NCBI GenBank assembly: GCA_036002485.1
Contig: DASYTI010000029.1
Span: 1-55,538, forward strand
Direction of reading: 5' to 3'
DNA: 55,538 nucleotides
Source of the DNA: Candidatus Methylomirabilota bacterium
GTDB taxonomy: Bacteria; Methylomirabilota; Methylomirabilia; Rokubacteriales; CSP1-6
Of the stretch, positions 27,484-36,699 are shown piece after piece; within the stretch, counting starts at the first letter, position 1, and every line of letters starts with the position of its first letter. The translations under genes and the position numbers were made by a program. The notes below the pieces were generated by a model. That model was not told the origin of the DNA and did not search any database. It worked only from the letters and a program-made list of their open reading frames with translations.

Positions 27484-28154
27484 AGCGACAGCCCGTCGTC
27501 ACCATTGACGGACCAGCCGCGGCCGGCAAATCCACGGCCGCGCGCGAGCTCGCCCGTCGGCTCGGCTTCAAGCTGCTCGACACGGGGGCTCTCTATCGCG
27601 CCCTGGCCTGGGCCGTCAGAGAGGCGGGCGTGTCCGCGGATGACCCATCCGCCATTCGGTCCGTGCTCGAGAAGACCACCGTCGACCTCGACGGCGGCCG
27701 CGTGCTCGTCAATGGCCGGGACGTCAGCGGCGAGCTCCGGGCGCCCGAGCTGGGCATGCTGACCTCCCGCTTGACTCGGCTCCAGATGGTCCGTGACAAG
27801 CTGACCCCGCTCCAGCGTCAGCTGGCCAGCGCGGGCGGGGTGGTGCTCGAGGGTCGGGACACGGGCAGCGTGGTGTGTCCCGAGGCGGAGGTGAAGTTCT
27901 ACCTCGACGCCGATCTCGACGAGCGCGCGAGGCGCCGGCGCGACGAGCTCGCGGCCAGCGGCCTTCCCGCCCCCTTCGAGACGGTCAGGGCCGAAGTGAG
28001 GCAGCGGGATCGGCAGGACATGGAGCGCGAGCTGGCGCCGCTCGTCAGACCCGAGGGCGCCCTGGTGCTCGATTCGACCGCGCTCTCTCCAGAGGCCGTC
28101 GTCGAGCGGATGCTCGACGCGGTGGAACAGGCGCGATGCTGTACACGATCCTGA
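27462..28154 (+). CDS. cmk: Cytidylate kinase
   Basis: Cmk phosphorylates CMP and dCMP. About 230 residues contain the P-loop 'IDGPAAAGKSTAAREL', 'LLDTGALYRALAWAV', 'VVLEGRDTGSVVCPEAEVKFYLDA' (read as split blocks), 'RDRQDMERELAPL' and 'LVLDSTALSPEAVVERML'. The start is uncertain: GTG 27462 inside the aroA end is the nearest standard start before the P-loop, while CTG 27480 would form a CTGA overlap. The aroA-cmk-rpsA order is widespread. Confidence 0.93.
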   Translation: MCRGDALKRQPVVTIDGPAAAGKSTAARELARRLGFKLLDTGALYRALAWAVREAGVSADDPSAIRSVLEKTTVDLDGGRVLVNGRDVSGELRAPELGMLTSRLTRLQMVRDKLTPLQRQLASAGGVVLEGRDTGSVVCPEAEVKFYLDADLDERARRRRDELAASGLPAPFETVRAEVRQRDRQDMERELAPLVRPEGALVLDSTALSPEAVVERMLDAVEQARCCTRS

Positions 28155-28801
28155 AGCCGATCGCCGTCGTGCTGATGCGCTGGTGGCTGGGCCTCCAGGT
28201 TCGCGGGGCCGAGCATGTGCCGGCCGCGGGGCCGGTGCTGGTGGTCTCGAACCATCAGAGCGTGCTCGACCCGCCCCTCATCGGGGCATCGACGTCGCGG
28301 ACCCTGCATTTCATGGCCAAGGTGGAGCTGTTCCGGATTCCCGGCTTCGGCTGGCTGATCCGGAATCTCAACGCGCATCCGGTGAGACGCGAGGGATCGG
28401 ACCCGAAGGCGCTCAGGACGGCCGCCCGGCTGCTCGAGGAGGGCGAGGCGCTTCTCGCTTTTCCGGAGGGCACGCGCAGCCGTGACGGCTCGTTGGGCGA
28501 GGGCAAGCCCGGCATCGGGATGCTGGCCGTCCTGACCGAGGCGCCGGTGGTGCCGACCTATGTGACGGGAACGCTGCACGCGCTGCCCAGGGGGAGCTGG
28601 TGGCCGCGCCGGTCTAAGGCGCGCGTGAGCTTCGGACCCGCGCTACACTTCAAGCCCGACCCTGGACCGGCCCGGAAGGAGCGGTATCGGGAGGCGGCGC
28701 AGGAGATGATGCGCGCCATCGCGCAGTTGCAGGAGCAAGACATCAAGTCGCAGGCAGCGAGCAGCGGGCAGTCGCAGCACGACGTCAGGGGCGGCCGGTA
28801 G
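28136..28801 (+). CDS. plsC: 1-acyl-sn-glycerol-3-phosphate acyltransferase
   Basis: PlsC adds the second acyl chain to lysophosphatidic acid at the inner membrane. The 221-residue protein has an N-terminal hydrophobic segment, the catalytic HX4D motif in 'SNHQSVLDPP', 'KVELFRIPGFGWLI', and 'FPEGTRSRDG' for substrate binding. ATG 28136 overlaps cmk by 19 nt; the frame is open upstream inside cmk. The C-terminal 25 residues are polar and of low complexity. It stands where ispH is often found between cmk and rpsA. Confidence 0.93.
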   Translation: MLYTILKPIAVVLMRWWLGLQVRGAEHVPAAGPVLVVSNHQSVLDPPLIGASTSRTLHFMAKVELFRIPGFGWLIRNLNAHPVRREGSDPKALRTAARLLEEGEALLAFPEGTRSRDGSLGEGKPGIGMLAVLTEAPVVPTYVTGTLHALPRGSWWPRRSKARVSFGPALHFKPDPGPARKERYREAAQEMMRAIAQLQEQDIKSQAASSGQSQHDVRGGR

Positions 28802-28844
28802 CCGCCGCTCCGGCGATATCCATCAAGGGAGGAAGCACCGGATT

Positions 28845-30560
28845 ATGGAGACGGAGAACCGGGAGTCGCGGGGCCTCGCAGGGGGGCAGAGGGAGGTGGA
28901 CAACGGCCCCGAGGAGAGCATGGAGGACTGGTTCAAGCGGGGAGTGGGCGACATCGAGGAAGGCGAGGTCGTCCGCGGCCGGGTGGTCGAGGTACGCGAT
29001 AGCGAGGTCCTCGTGGACATCGGCTACAAGAGCGAGGGGACCATCGCCATCGAGGAGTTCCGCCACGCGGGCACCCTTCCCAAGGTGGGCGAGGAGATCG
29101 AGGTCTACCTCGAGTCCAAGGAGGACAGCGAAGGGCTGATCGTCCTCTCCAAGGACAAGGCCGACAAGATCAAGGTGTGGGACGCCATCTCCAAGTCCCA
29201 TGACAGCGGCACGCCGGTAGAGGGGAAGGTGGTGGAGGTCGTCAAGGGCGGTCTCTCCGTCGACGTGGGAGTGCGCGCCTTCCTGCCCGGATCGCAGGTC
29301 GACCTCCGGCCCGTCAAGAATCTGGGCTCCATGCTCGGCCAGATCATCCGCGCCAAGGTCATCAAGCTCAACCGTCGCCGCGGCAATGTCGTGCTCTCGC
29401 GCCGCGCCGTCCTCGAGGAGGAGCGGGAGGAGAAGCGGAAGCACACGCTCTCCGTCCTCTCGGAGGGCATGGTGCTCACGGGCGCCGTCAAGAACATCAC
29501 CGACTACGGCGCCTTCATCGATCTGGGCGGCATCGACGGTCTGCTCCACGTGACGGACATGTCCTGGGGGCGGGTGGGTCACCCCTCGGAGATCTTCCAG
29601 ATCGGCGACCAGGTCGAGGTCGTGGTCCTGCACTTCGACCGCGAGACCGGACGCGTCTCCCTCGGGTACAAGCAGAAGTCCTCCGACCCGTGGGCCATCG
29701 TCGACGCGCGCTTCCCCGTGGGAGCCAAGGTGCAGGGGCGCGTGGTCAGCCTGACCAACTACGGCGCCTTCATCGAGCTCGAGCCTGGGGTAGAAGGGCT
29801 CGTCCACGTCTCCGAGATGTCGTGGACGCGGCGGGTCCGCCATCCGTCGAAGATCGTCAATGTCGGCGACATGGTCGATGTCCTGGTGCTGGACGTGAAC
29901 AAGGCCACCAAGCGGATCTCCCTCGGCATGAAGCAGGTGGAGGCCGATCCGTGGGCGACCATCGACGAGCGCTACAAGCCGGGCGAGCGCGTGCAGGGCA
30001 AGGTGCGCAACCTCACCGATTTCGGCGCCTTCGTCGAGCTGGAGCCGGGGGTGGACGGCCTCCTGCACATCTCGGACATGTCGTGGACCCGCAACATCGG
30101 GCATCCGTCCGAGATTCTCAAGAAGGGCCAGCCCATCGAGACGCAGATCCTGAACGTGGACAGGGACAACAAGCGGATCTCCCTGGGGATCAAGCAGATC
30201 CAGCCCGATCCCTGGGAGTCCGTGGCCCAGCGCTATCCCATGGGCTCGCGGGTGACCGGCAAGATCGTGCGGCTGACGGACTTCGGCGCCTTCGTCGAGC
30301 TGGAGCCAGGTGTCGATGGCCTGCTCCACGTCTCGCAGATGTCGAACCGCCCCATCGCTGCACCGTCGGACCTCGTCAATGTCGGCGACGAGCTCACCCT
30401 CATGGTCATCCGGGTCGACCCCAATGAGCGGCGCATCGGGCTGAGCCTCAAGGACGTGGCCGCCGCCATCATGGAGGAACCGTCACAGGCCGAGGGCCGC
30501 GGGCGGGGCAAGGGCCGGAAGCGTCGCGGCGGAGACGATTTCGAGGATGAGGAGGAATAG
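28845..30560 (+). CDS. rpsA: 30S ribosomal protein S1
   Basis: S1 brings mRNA to the 30S subunit. The 571-residue protein contains six S1-type OB domains. The first two (about residues 45-200) are divergent, and the last four ('GAFIDLGGIDGLLHV', then three 'GAFVELEPGV' or 'GAFIELEPGV' copies followed by 'HVSEMSW' or 'HISDMSW') are canonical, with repeated 'ISLGxKQ' ends. The tail is strongly charged ('GKGRKRRGGDDFEDEEE'). AGGGAGG at 28826-28832 precedes the ATG. A 43-bp gap separates it from plsC; I could not place a promoter there. Confidence 0.96.
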   Translation: METENRESRGLAGGQREVDNGPEESMEDWFKRGVGDIEEGEVVRGRVVEVRDSEVLVDIGYKSEGTIAIEEFRHAGTLPKVGEEIEVYLESKEDSEGLIVLSKDKADKIKVWDAISKSHDSGTPVEGKVVEVVKGGLSVDVGVRAFLPGSQVDLRPVKNLGSMLGQIIRAKVIKLNRRRGNVVLSRRAVLEEEREEKRKHTLSVLSEGMVLTGAVKNITDYGAFIDLGGIDGLLHVTDMSWGRVGHPSEIFQIGDQVEVVVLHFDRETGRVSLGYKQKSSDPWAIVDARFPVGAKVQGRVVSLTNYGAFIELEPGVEGLVHVSEMSWTRRVRHPSKIVNVGDMVDVLVLDVNKATKRISLGMKQVEADPWATIDERYKPGERVQGKVRNLTDFGAFVELEPGVDGLLHISDMSWTRNIGHPSEILKKGQPIETQILNVDRDNKRISLGIKQIQPDPWESVAQRYPMGSRVTGKIVRLTDFGAFVELEPGVDGLLHVSQMSNRPIAAPSDLVNVGDELTLMVIRVDPNERRIGLSLKDVAAAIMEEPSQAEGRGRGKGRKRRGGDDFEDEEE

Positions 30561-30581
30561 GGGCGCCATGGAGGAGCAGCC

Positions 30582-31478
30582 ATGACCTCACGTGCCCGCA
30601 TCGCCCTGACCGCGATCGGGCTGACCGTGGGAATCCTCGTGCTCTTCGTGGGCACGGTCTGGCTCCTCATGGCCACGGTGAGTGAGGACGGGCTGCCCAC
30701 GGGCGGCGCCAAGGTCGCCGTCGTCGAGATCGAGGGCATCATCCTCGACGGCGGCCAAGCCGTGCGCGATCTGCGCGAGCACAGTGACAATCCCTCCGTC
30801 AAGGCGGTCGTGGTGCGCATCAATAGCCCGGGTGGCGTGGTGGCGCCCACCCAGGAGATCTTCTCGGCCATCCAGCGGCTCCGGAAGGCCGGCAAGCCCG
30901 TGGTCGCCTCGCTGGGGGCGGTGGCGGCCTCCGGCGGCTATTACGTGGCCACGGCCTGTGACCGGGTCTACGCCAATCCCGGCACGTTGACGGGCTCGAT
31001 CGGGGTGGTCATGCAGATGGCCAACCTCCAGGGGCTCTTCAAGAAGGTCGGCGTGGAATACGTCGTCATCAAATCGGGCGCCTTCAAGGATGTGGGCAAC
31101 TTCTCGCGCCAGATGACTCCTGAGGAGCGACAGATCCTCCAGGCGCTTCTCGACGATGTCTACGGGCAATTCGTGGACGCGGTGGCCGAAGGCCGCGGGC
31201 TCGAGCGAAAGGACGTCCTTGCTTTCGCCGACGGCCGTATCTACTCCGGACAGCAGGCGCAGGCGCTCAAGATGGTGGACGAGCTCGGTGGCTACGAGGA
31301 CGCCATCGAGGCGGCGGCCAAGCTCGCCAACATCCCCGGCCGGCCCAAGATCGTCTATCCGCGCCGCAAGTTCTCTTTCCGCGATCTGATGGAGAACCGC
31401 CTGGGCCTTGGCGGCGCCGCCGGCCAGCTCCTGCCCGTTCTGTCGGGCATCCGCACCCCCCTCTACCTCATGCAGTAG
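30582..31478 (+). CDS. sppA: Signal peptide peptidase SppA
   Basis: SppA is a membrane-anchored Ser/Lys protease of family S49 that cuts leftover signal peptides. The 298-residue short form has one N-terminal transmembrane helix (about residues 6-29), 'INSPGGVVAPTQEI', the nucleophile Ser117 in 'GAVAASGGYY' and the likely general base Lys169 in 'SGAFKDVGN'. The Ser-Lys spacing of 52 equals that of the Bacillus subtilis enzyme. It lies 21 bp after rpsA and is followed by a gap with a clear promoter. Confidence 0.94.
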   Translation: MTSRARIALTAIGLTVGILVLFVGTVWLLMATVSEDGLPTGGAKVAVVEIEGIILDGGQAVRDLREHSDNPSVKAVVVRINSPGGVVAPTQEIFSAIQRLRKAGKPVVASLGAVAASGGYYVATACDRVYANPGTLTGSIGVVMQMANLQGLFKKVGVEYVVIKSGAFKDVGNFSRQMTPEERQILQALLDDVYGQFVDAVAEGRGLERKDVLAFADGRIYSGQQAQALKMVDELGGYEDAIEAAAKLANIPGRPKIVYPRRKFSFRDLMENRLGLGGAAGQLLPVLSGIRTPLYLMQ

Positions 31479-31497
31479 CCGTAAACCCCTGCTCTAC

Positions 31498-31527
31498 TTG
31501 ACAATCTTTCGCCGGGCATGCTACGGT
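31498..31527 (+). promoter_or_regulatory. Sigma-70 promoter before the IHF/HU gene
   Basis: A perfect TTGACA (31498-31503) and TACGGT (31522-31527) are separated by 18 nt; a TGC just before the second hexamer gives an extended -10. Transcription from about 31534 would give a leader of about 68 nt before the ATG at 31602. This is one of the clearest promoters in the window and fits a highly expressed DNA-binding protein. Confidence 0.65.
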
Positions 31528-31601
31528 CACGAAGTCGGGTATGGACCCTGACCGAAATGGCTGGATGACCAAGGCAGGGTTCCCGTGGAGGGAGCGGGCT
31601 C

Positions 31602-31877
31602 ATGACCAAAGCGGATCTCATCGAGGAAGTCTCCAAGCTGTCAAGCCTGACCAAGAAGGAGACGGAGCTGATCGTCAACACCGTCTTCGACAACATCACC
31701 GACGCCCTCGCCAAGGGAGACAAGGTGGAGTTGCGCGGCTTCGGCAGCTTCCGCATCCGTCATCGCAACTCCCGCAAGGGCCGCAACCCGAAGACCGGAG
31801 ACAGCGTCAGCGTTCCCGAGAAGCGGGTGCCCTTCTTCAAGGTCGGCAAGAGGCTTCGCGAGCTGGTCAACACCTAA
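31602..31877 (+). CDS. HU/IHF-family DNA-binding protein (IHF-beta-like)
   Basis: This 91-residue protein bends DNA as a dimer. It shows 'MTKADLIEEVSKLSSLTKKE' at the N-terminus, 'GDKVELRGFGSFRIRHR' and the DNA-inserting arm 'GRNPKTGDSVSVPEKRVPFF', with the Pro that intercalates. The alignment is closest to IHF beta/HimD; a second family member at 43674 resembles IHF alpha, so the two may form a heterodimer. GGAGGGAG lies upstream of ATG 31602. It has its own promoter. Confidence 0.92.
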   Translation: MTKADLIEEVSKLSSLTKKETELIVNTVFDNITDALAKGDKVELRGFGSFRIRHRNSRKGRNPKTGDSVSVPEKRVPFFKVGKRLRELVNT

Positions 31878-31898
31878 GAGCCCGCCTGCCCGACCAGC

Positions 31899-32393
31899 GT
31901 GGACCGACTCTGGGCGCCGTGGCGGATGACCTACGTCGAGTCCGCCGGGGCCCCGCCCTCCGCTTCCGCGGGCTGCATCTTCTGTGACGCGCTGGCCGGC
32001 GGCGATGACCGGCGCGCCCTCATCCTTCGTCGTTCTCCTCACGCCTTTCTCATCCTGAACAAGTTTCCGTACGCCTCGGGGCACGTCATGGTGGTGGTCA
32101 CGCGCCATGTCGGCAATCTCGAGGACGCGACCTTGGAAGAGCTGGGGCAAGCCATGGACATGGTGCAGGTCGCGGTGAGGGGCATTCGCGCGGCGTACAA
32201 GCCGGACGGATTCAACGTGGGCGCCAACCAGGGGCGGGTGGCCGGAGCCGGCATCATTGGCCATCTGCATCTGCACATCGTCCCGCGCTGGAACGGGGAC
32301 ACGAACTTCATGCCCGTGATCGGCGACACGCGGGTCCTACCAGAAACCCTCGACACCACCTACGACCGGCTGCACGCGGCACTCGGAGCGTGA
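31899..32393 (+). CDS. HIT-family nucleotide hydrolase/phosphorylase
   Basis: This 164-residue histidine-triad protein carries the active site 'GHLHLHIVPRW' (His122, His124, His126), with 'LNKFPYASGHVMVVVTRHV' before it. The N-terminal 'CIFC' pair and the 'RLWAPWRMTYV' start resemble AP4A phosphorylase-like HIT proteins of the APA1/2-related bacterial group rather than HinT. It probably acts on dinucleoside polyphosphates or nucleotide adducts. GTG 31899 is 21 bp after the IHF gene, and the stop overlaps mutS by 4 nt. Confidence 0.92.
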   Translation: MDRLWAPWRMTYVESAGAPPSASAGCIFCDALAGGDDRRALILRRSPHAFLILNKFPYASGHVMVVVTRHVGNLEDATLEELGQAMDMVQVAVRGIRAAYKPDGFNVGANQGRVAGAGIIGHLHLHIVPRWNGDTNFMPVIGDTRVLPETLDTTYDRLHAALGA

Positions 32394-34996
32394 GGGACCT
32401 CGCGGCCGAGCTGTCTCCCATGATGCGGCAGTACCGGGAGCTCAAGCAGCGCTACCCGGACTACCTCCTGTTGTTCCGGCTCGGCGATTTCTACGAGATG
32501 TTCTTCGAGGACGCCCAGCTGGGCGCCCGCCTGCTCCAGCTCACCCTGACCTCGCGCCAGAAGGGGGAGGGCGCCATCCCCATGGCGGGCATTCCGCATC
32601 ACGCCGCCGAGACGTACATCGCGCGCTTGATCCGGGCCGGCCGCAAGGTGGCGGTGTGCGAGCAGATGGAGGCGGCGGCCAAGGGCAAGAAGCTGGTCCG
32701 CCGCGAAGTCGTGCGCATCGTCACCCCGGGCACCATCACCGATCTCCAGCACCTCGATGGCGCGGCCAACAACTATCTCCTGACCGTCCACCGGGCGGGC
32801 CCGCGCGCGCCTCTGGGCCTGGCCCTCGTGGACGTCTCCACCGGCGATTTCTGGGCCGGCGAGGCCTCGGACGAGGGCGGCGCCCTCCTGGAGGCGGCTC
32901 TGCTGAGGCGCCCCGCCGAGGTCCTCCTCGCCCGGGATGGCGACGGGAGTCTCGCGGCACACCTGGGTAGCCTCGGCCTCCCTGTGACCCACGGAGAGCC
33001 CTCCTGGTTCTCTCTGAAGCCGGCACGGGAGGCGCTGGCCGCCCAGCTCAAGGTGACCACCCTCGAAAGCTACGGCGTGGGGGACATGACCTCGGGACTT
33101 CAGGCCGCGGGCGGCGCGCTCGCCTATCTCCGCGAAACCCAGGGCCATGCCCTCGGGCATCTGACGCGGCTGCAGCGGCTGGTTCCGGGGGATAGCATGG
33201 TCCTGGACCCGACGGCGGTCGCCACGCTCGAGCTCTTCGAGACCGCCCAGGACGGTGGCGTCCGGGGCTCGCTCCTCGCGACCATGGACAGGACGGAGAC
33301 GCCGATGGGCGCCCGCCTGCTCCGGCAGTGGCTCCTCCGGCCGCTCGTCGACGCGGGCGCCATCGCGCGACGCCAGGAGACGGTGGCCGCGCTCGTCGAG
33401 GAGCCGGCGCGGCGGGCCGCCCTTCGCGCGCGACTGCGCGGCATCGGCGACCTCGAGCGCCTGGCGAGTCGGGCTGCCCTGGGGCACGCGCATGCCCGCG
33501 ACCTTGTCGGCCTTCGCGCTTGCCTGACGGCATTGCCGCGGCTCCGCGAGGAGCTCGCGCAGCTTCCGGCCTCCGTTGTCGCCTCGCTCGGCGAGGAGAT
33601 CTCCGCGCTGCCCGCCCTCGCCAAGCTGCTCGCCGAGGCGCTCGAAGACGAGCCGCCGCTCGGACTCAAGGAAGGTGGGATCATCCGGGAAACGTGGTCG
33701 GAGGAGCTCCGGGAGATCAAGAGCGGGGCGCAGGAGGCGCGGCAGTGGATAGCCTCGCTGGAGACGCGCGAGCGCCAGCGCACCCAGATCCCCACGCTGC
33801 GCGTCCGCTTCAATCGGGTGTTCGGCTACGGCATCGAGATCTCGAATACGCACGCGGCCAAGGTGCCGGAGGAGTATGTTCGGCGGCAGACCCTGGTGGG
33901 GGCGGAGCGCTACATCACGGCCGAGCTCAAGGAGCACGAGGGCCGGGTGCTCGGTGCGGAAGAGCGCATGGCGCGCCTCGAGCTCGAGCTCTTCCAGGAG
34001 GTGCGCGCCGCCGTGGCCGCCGAAGCGGAAACCCTCCTGCGCACCGCGCAGGCCGTGGCTGCTCTCGACGCGCTCGCCTCGCTCGCCGAGGTCGCCCACG
34101 AGCGCGGGTATACCCGGCCTCAGGTCGACGACGGTCTCGTCCTCGACATCCGCGACGGGCGCCATCCTGTCCTTGATGCGGCGGCCGAGCGTCCCTTCAC
34201 TCCGAACGACCTCCTTCTCGACCCCGCCCAGGAGCAGGTGCTCATCCTCACCGGCCCGAACATGAGCGGCAAGAGCGTCTTCATGCGCCAGGCCGCCCTC
34301 CTGGTGATCCTGGCCCAGGTGGGCAGCTTCCTCCCCGCGCGTGCGGCGCGGATCGGCGTGGTGGATCGCGTCCTCACGCGCGTGGGCGCGCAGGACAATG
34401 TCGCCCGGGGCCAGAGCACGTTTCTCGTGGAGATGGTCGAGACGGCGAGCATTCTTCACAACGCCACGGAGCGAAGCCTGATATTGCTGGACGAGGTGGG
34501 ACGCGGCACCTCGACCTTCGACGGGCTGGCCATCGCGTGGGCGGTGACGGAGGAGCTCCACGAGCGGGGCCGCGGGGCCAAGGTTCTCTTTGCCACCCAC
34601 TACCACGAGCTGACGGCCCTGGCCGAACGGCTTCCCCGCGTGCGGAATTTCCACGTGGCCGTCAAGGAATGGAATGACGAGATCATCTTCCTCCACAAGG
34701 TCTGCCCCGGCGGCACCGACCGCTCCTACGGCATCCAGGTCGCGCGGCTCGCCGGTCTGCCCGCGGGCGTCATCGCCCGCGCGCGGGAGATCCTCGCCGA
34801 GCTCAGCGAGCAGAGCCGCGCGCCCGTCTCCGGCGAGTCCACGGGTCAGGCCGAGCGCTCCCAGCTCGGGCTCTTCCCGCCCGCGCCCGATCCCGTGCTG
34901 AAGGAGCTGCTGGCCCTCGAGGTCTCGACGCTCACGCCCCTGCAGGCCCTCAATCTCCTGCACGAGTGGCAGCAGCGGCTGCGCTCCCAGCCATGA
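32390..34996 (+). CDS. mutS: DNA mismatch repair protein MutS
   Basis: MutS finds mismatches and recruits MutL. The 868 residues match MutS1. The mismatch-reading Phe34-Tyr35-Glu36 lies in 'LGDFYEMFFEDA'. The connector, lever and clamp domains follow, and the C-terminal ATPase has Walker A 'GPNMSGKS' (residues 622-629), 'LLDEVGRGTSTFDG' and 'ATHYHELTAL'. The extreme C-terminus ends after 'LNLLHEWQQRLRSQP'. GTG 32390 overlaps the HIT gene by 4 nt; the stop gives an ATGA overlap with mutL. Confidence 0.97.
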   Translation: MRDLAAELSPMMRQYRELKQRYPDYLLLFRLGDFYEMFFEDAQLGARLLQLTLTSRQKGEGAIPMAGIPHHAAETYIARLIRAGRKVAVCEQMEAAAKGKKLVRREVVRIVTPGTITDLQHLDGAANNYLLTVHRAGPRAPLGLALVDVSTGDFWAGEASDEGGALLEAALLRRPAEVLLARDGDGSLAAHLGSLGLPVTHGEPSWFSLKPAREALAAQLKVTTLESYGVGDMTSGLQAAGGALAYLRETQGHALGHLTRLQRLVPGDSMVLDPTAVATLELFETAQDGGVRGSLLATMDRTETPMGARLLRQWLLRPLVDAGAIARRQETVAALVEEPARRAALRARLRGIGDLERLASRAALGHAHARDLVGLRACLTALPRLREELAQLPASVVASLGEEISALPALAKLLAEALEDEPPLGLKEGGIIRETWSEELREIKSGAQEARQWIASLETRERQRTQIPTLRVRFNRVFGYGIEISNTHAAKVPEEYVRRQTLVGAERYITAELKEHEGRVLGAEERMARLELELFQEVRAAVAAEAETLLRTAQAVAALDALASLAEVAHERGYTRPQVDDGLVLDIRDGRHPVLDAAAERPFTPNDLLLDPAQEQVLILTGPNMSGKSVFMRQAALLVILAQVGSFLPARAARIGVVDRVLTRVGAQDNVARGQSTFLVEMVETASILHNATERSLILLDEVGRGTSTFDGLAIAWAVTEELHERGRGAKVLFATHYHELTALAERLPRVRNFHVAVKEWNDEIIFLHKVCPGGTDRSYGIQVARLAGLPAGVIARAREILAELSEQSRAPVSGESTGQAERSQLGLFPPAPDPVLKELLALEVSTLTPLQALNLLHEWQQRLRSQP

Positions 34997-36699
34997 GCCG
35001 CATCCGACTCTTGCCCGATCACCTGGTGAACAAGATCGCCGCGGGCGAGGTGGTGGAGCGTCCCGCCTCCGTGGTCAAGGAGCTGGTGGAGAACGCCATC
35101 GACGCCGGCAGCACCGCGATCACCGTCGAGCTCAAGGACGCCGGGCGCCAGCTCATCCGCGTCACCGACGACGGCATGGGCATGGACGCGGGCGACATCG
35201 AGCTGGCCTTGCAGCGTCACGCCACCTCCAAGATCGCCGACGAAGCGGACCTGGGGGCCATCGCCTCCCTCGGCTTCCGCGGCGAGGCCCTGCCCGCCAT
35301 CTGCGCGGTGAGCCGATTCCAGATCACCTCCTGCCTTCGCGGCGTGACTACGGGAACGCGCGTGCGCGGAGCGGGCGGGGACATCGCCGACCGTCTCGCC
35401 ATCGAGGCGCCGCCGGGTACCACCGTCGAGACCCAGGACCTCTTCTTCAATACGCCGGCCCGGCTCAAGTTCCTCCGGAGCGCCCCCGCCGAGCTGGCGG
35501 CCGCGCTGCGGCTGCTGGAAGGCCTGGCCCTGGCAAGGCCGGACCTTCGCCTGCGTGTCATCCACAATGGCCGTGTCACCCTCATGGCGCCGGCGGTGAG
35601 CTCGCTGCGAGACCGCGTAGGGGCGCTCAGAGGCTTCGAGCTGGCCCAGGCCATGCTCGAGGTGGACCGGACGCAGGGCAGCATCAGGGTCGAGGGGCTC
35701 GCGGTGCCGCCCCAGCTCGCGCGCGGGAACCGTGACGAGATGACCCTGATCGTCAATGGCCGCTCGGTCCGGGACACGGCGCTCCTGCAGACCTTGATCG
35801 AGGCCTACCGGCCCATGCTCGCGCGCCACGAATTCCCTTCGGCCGTGCTCCTCATCTCTCTGCCGCCCCAGGAGCTGGACGTCAATGTCCATCCGACCAA
35901 GGCTTGGGTTCGCTTCCGCTCTCCTCGGCTGGTCCAGGAGGCGGTCTTCCTCGCGACGCAGGACGCTCTGCGCTCCCGACGGGTCGTCCAGCCTCAGCAA
36001 GGGCTCGCGACACCCGCGATGGATCTCGATCAAGCCCTCGCGTCCTCCTCCGAGTCCGCGACCTTTCCCCAGGGCGGGCTCTTCCAGGAGACCCCGGCGG
36101 CCTACGAGTCGGTTGGTCCGGGGCGATTCGGCCTGGTCGTCGGCCAGCTCCAGGACACCTTCATCGTCTCGGCCAGCGAAGAGGAAGTCTTCTTCATCGA
36201 TCAGCACGTGGCGCATGAGCGCGTGCTCTTCGAGCAGCTGCGTCGCGATCTCCTCGCGGGCCCGCTGCCCTCGCAGGCGCTGCTCTTCCCGCAATCGCTG
36301 GATCTCGGGCCAGGCCAGGGAGCTCTGCTGCAGCAATGGGCGGCCGACCTCGGGCGCCTGGGCTTCGCCCTCGAGGACTTCGGCGGTCGGAGCGTGCTGC
36401 TCCGGGCCGTGCCCTCGCTCCTCAAGGGCGAGGAGCCACGACGGCTCATCGAAGAGCTCCTGGGCGAGGTGGGCGGAGCCTCGCCCGCCGAGGGCGCGCC
36501 GCTCATCGATCGCGCGCTCAGCTTCGTGGCCTGCCACGCGGCGATCAAGGCCCACGCTCCGCTCCAGCGCGAGGAGATGACCCGTCTCATCGCCGACCTG
36601 TCGGGAACCGATACCCCGTATTTCTGCCCGCACGGGCGGCCCATCGTCTCCCGGCTCTCCCTCAAGGAGATCAAGCGGGAGCTCCGCCGCACATGGTGA
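34993..36699 (+). CDS. mutL: DNA mismatch repair protein MutL (endonuclease type)
   Basis: MutL links mismatch recognition to excision. The 568 residues have an N-terminal GHKL ATPase ('KIAAGEVVERPASVVKELVENAIDAG' in parts, 'GFRGEAL', 'DLFFNTPARLKFL') and a C-terminal dimerisation and nuclease domain. The nicking motif is present at Asp403-Glu414 ('DQHVAHERVLFE', matching DQHA(X)2E(X)4E with Val for Ala), as is 'CPHGRP' near the end. This indicates a MutL that nicks DNA itself, as expected where MutH is absent. ATG 34993 overlaps the mutS stop. Confidence 0.96.
   Translation: MSRIRLLPDHLVNKIAAGEVVERPASVVKELVENAIDAGSTAITVELKDAGRQLIRVTDDGMGMDAGDIELALQRHATSKIADEADLGAIASLGFRGEALPAICAVSRFQITSCLRGVTTGTRVRGAGGDIADRLAIEAPPGTTVETQDLFFNTPARLKFLRSAPAELAAALRLLEGLALARPDLRLRVIHNGRVTLMAPAVSSLRDRVGALRGFELAQAMLEVDRTQGSIRVEGLAVPPQLARGNRDEMTLIVNGRSVRDTALLQTLIEAYRPMLARHEFPSAVLLISLPPQELDVNVHPTKAWVRFRSPRLVQEAVFLATQDALRSRRVVQPQQGLATPAMDLDQALASSSESATFPQGGLFQETPAAYESVGPGRFGLVVGQLQDTFIVSASEEEVFFIDQHVAHERVLFEQLRRDLLAGPLPSQALLFPQSLDLGPGQGALLQQWAADLGRLGFALEDFGGRSVLLRAVPSLLKGEEPRRLIEELLGEVGGASPAEGAPLIDRALSFVACHAAIKAHAPLQREEMTRLIADLSGTDTPYFCPHGRPIVSRLSLKEIKRELRRTW

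Noticed and set aside
32360-34963. An 867-codon minus-strand open frame opposite mutS
   Set aside because: It lies fully antisense to a complete MutS with all motifs and has biased low-complexity composition.
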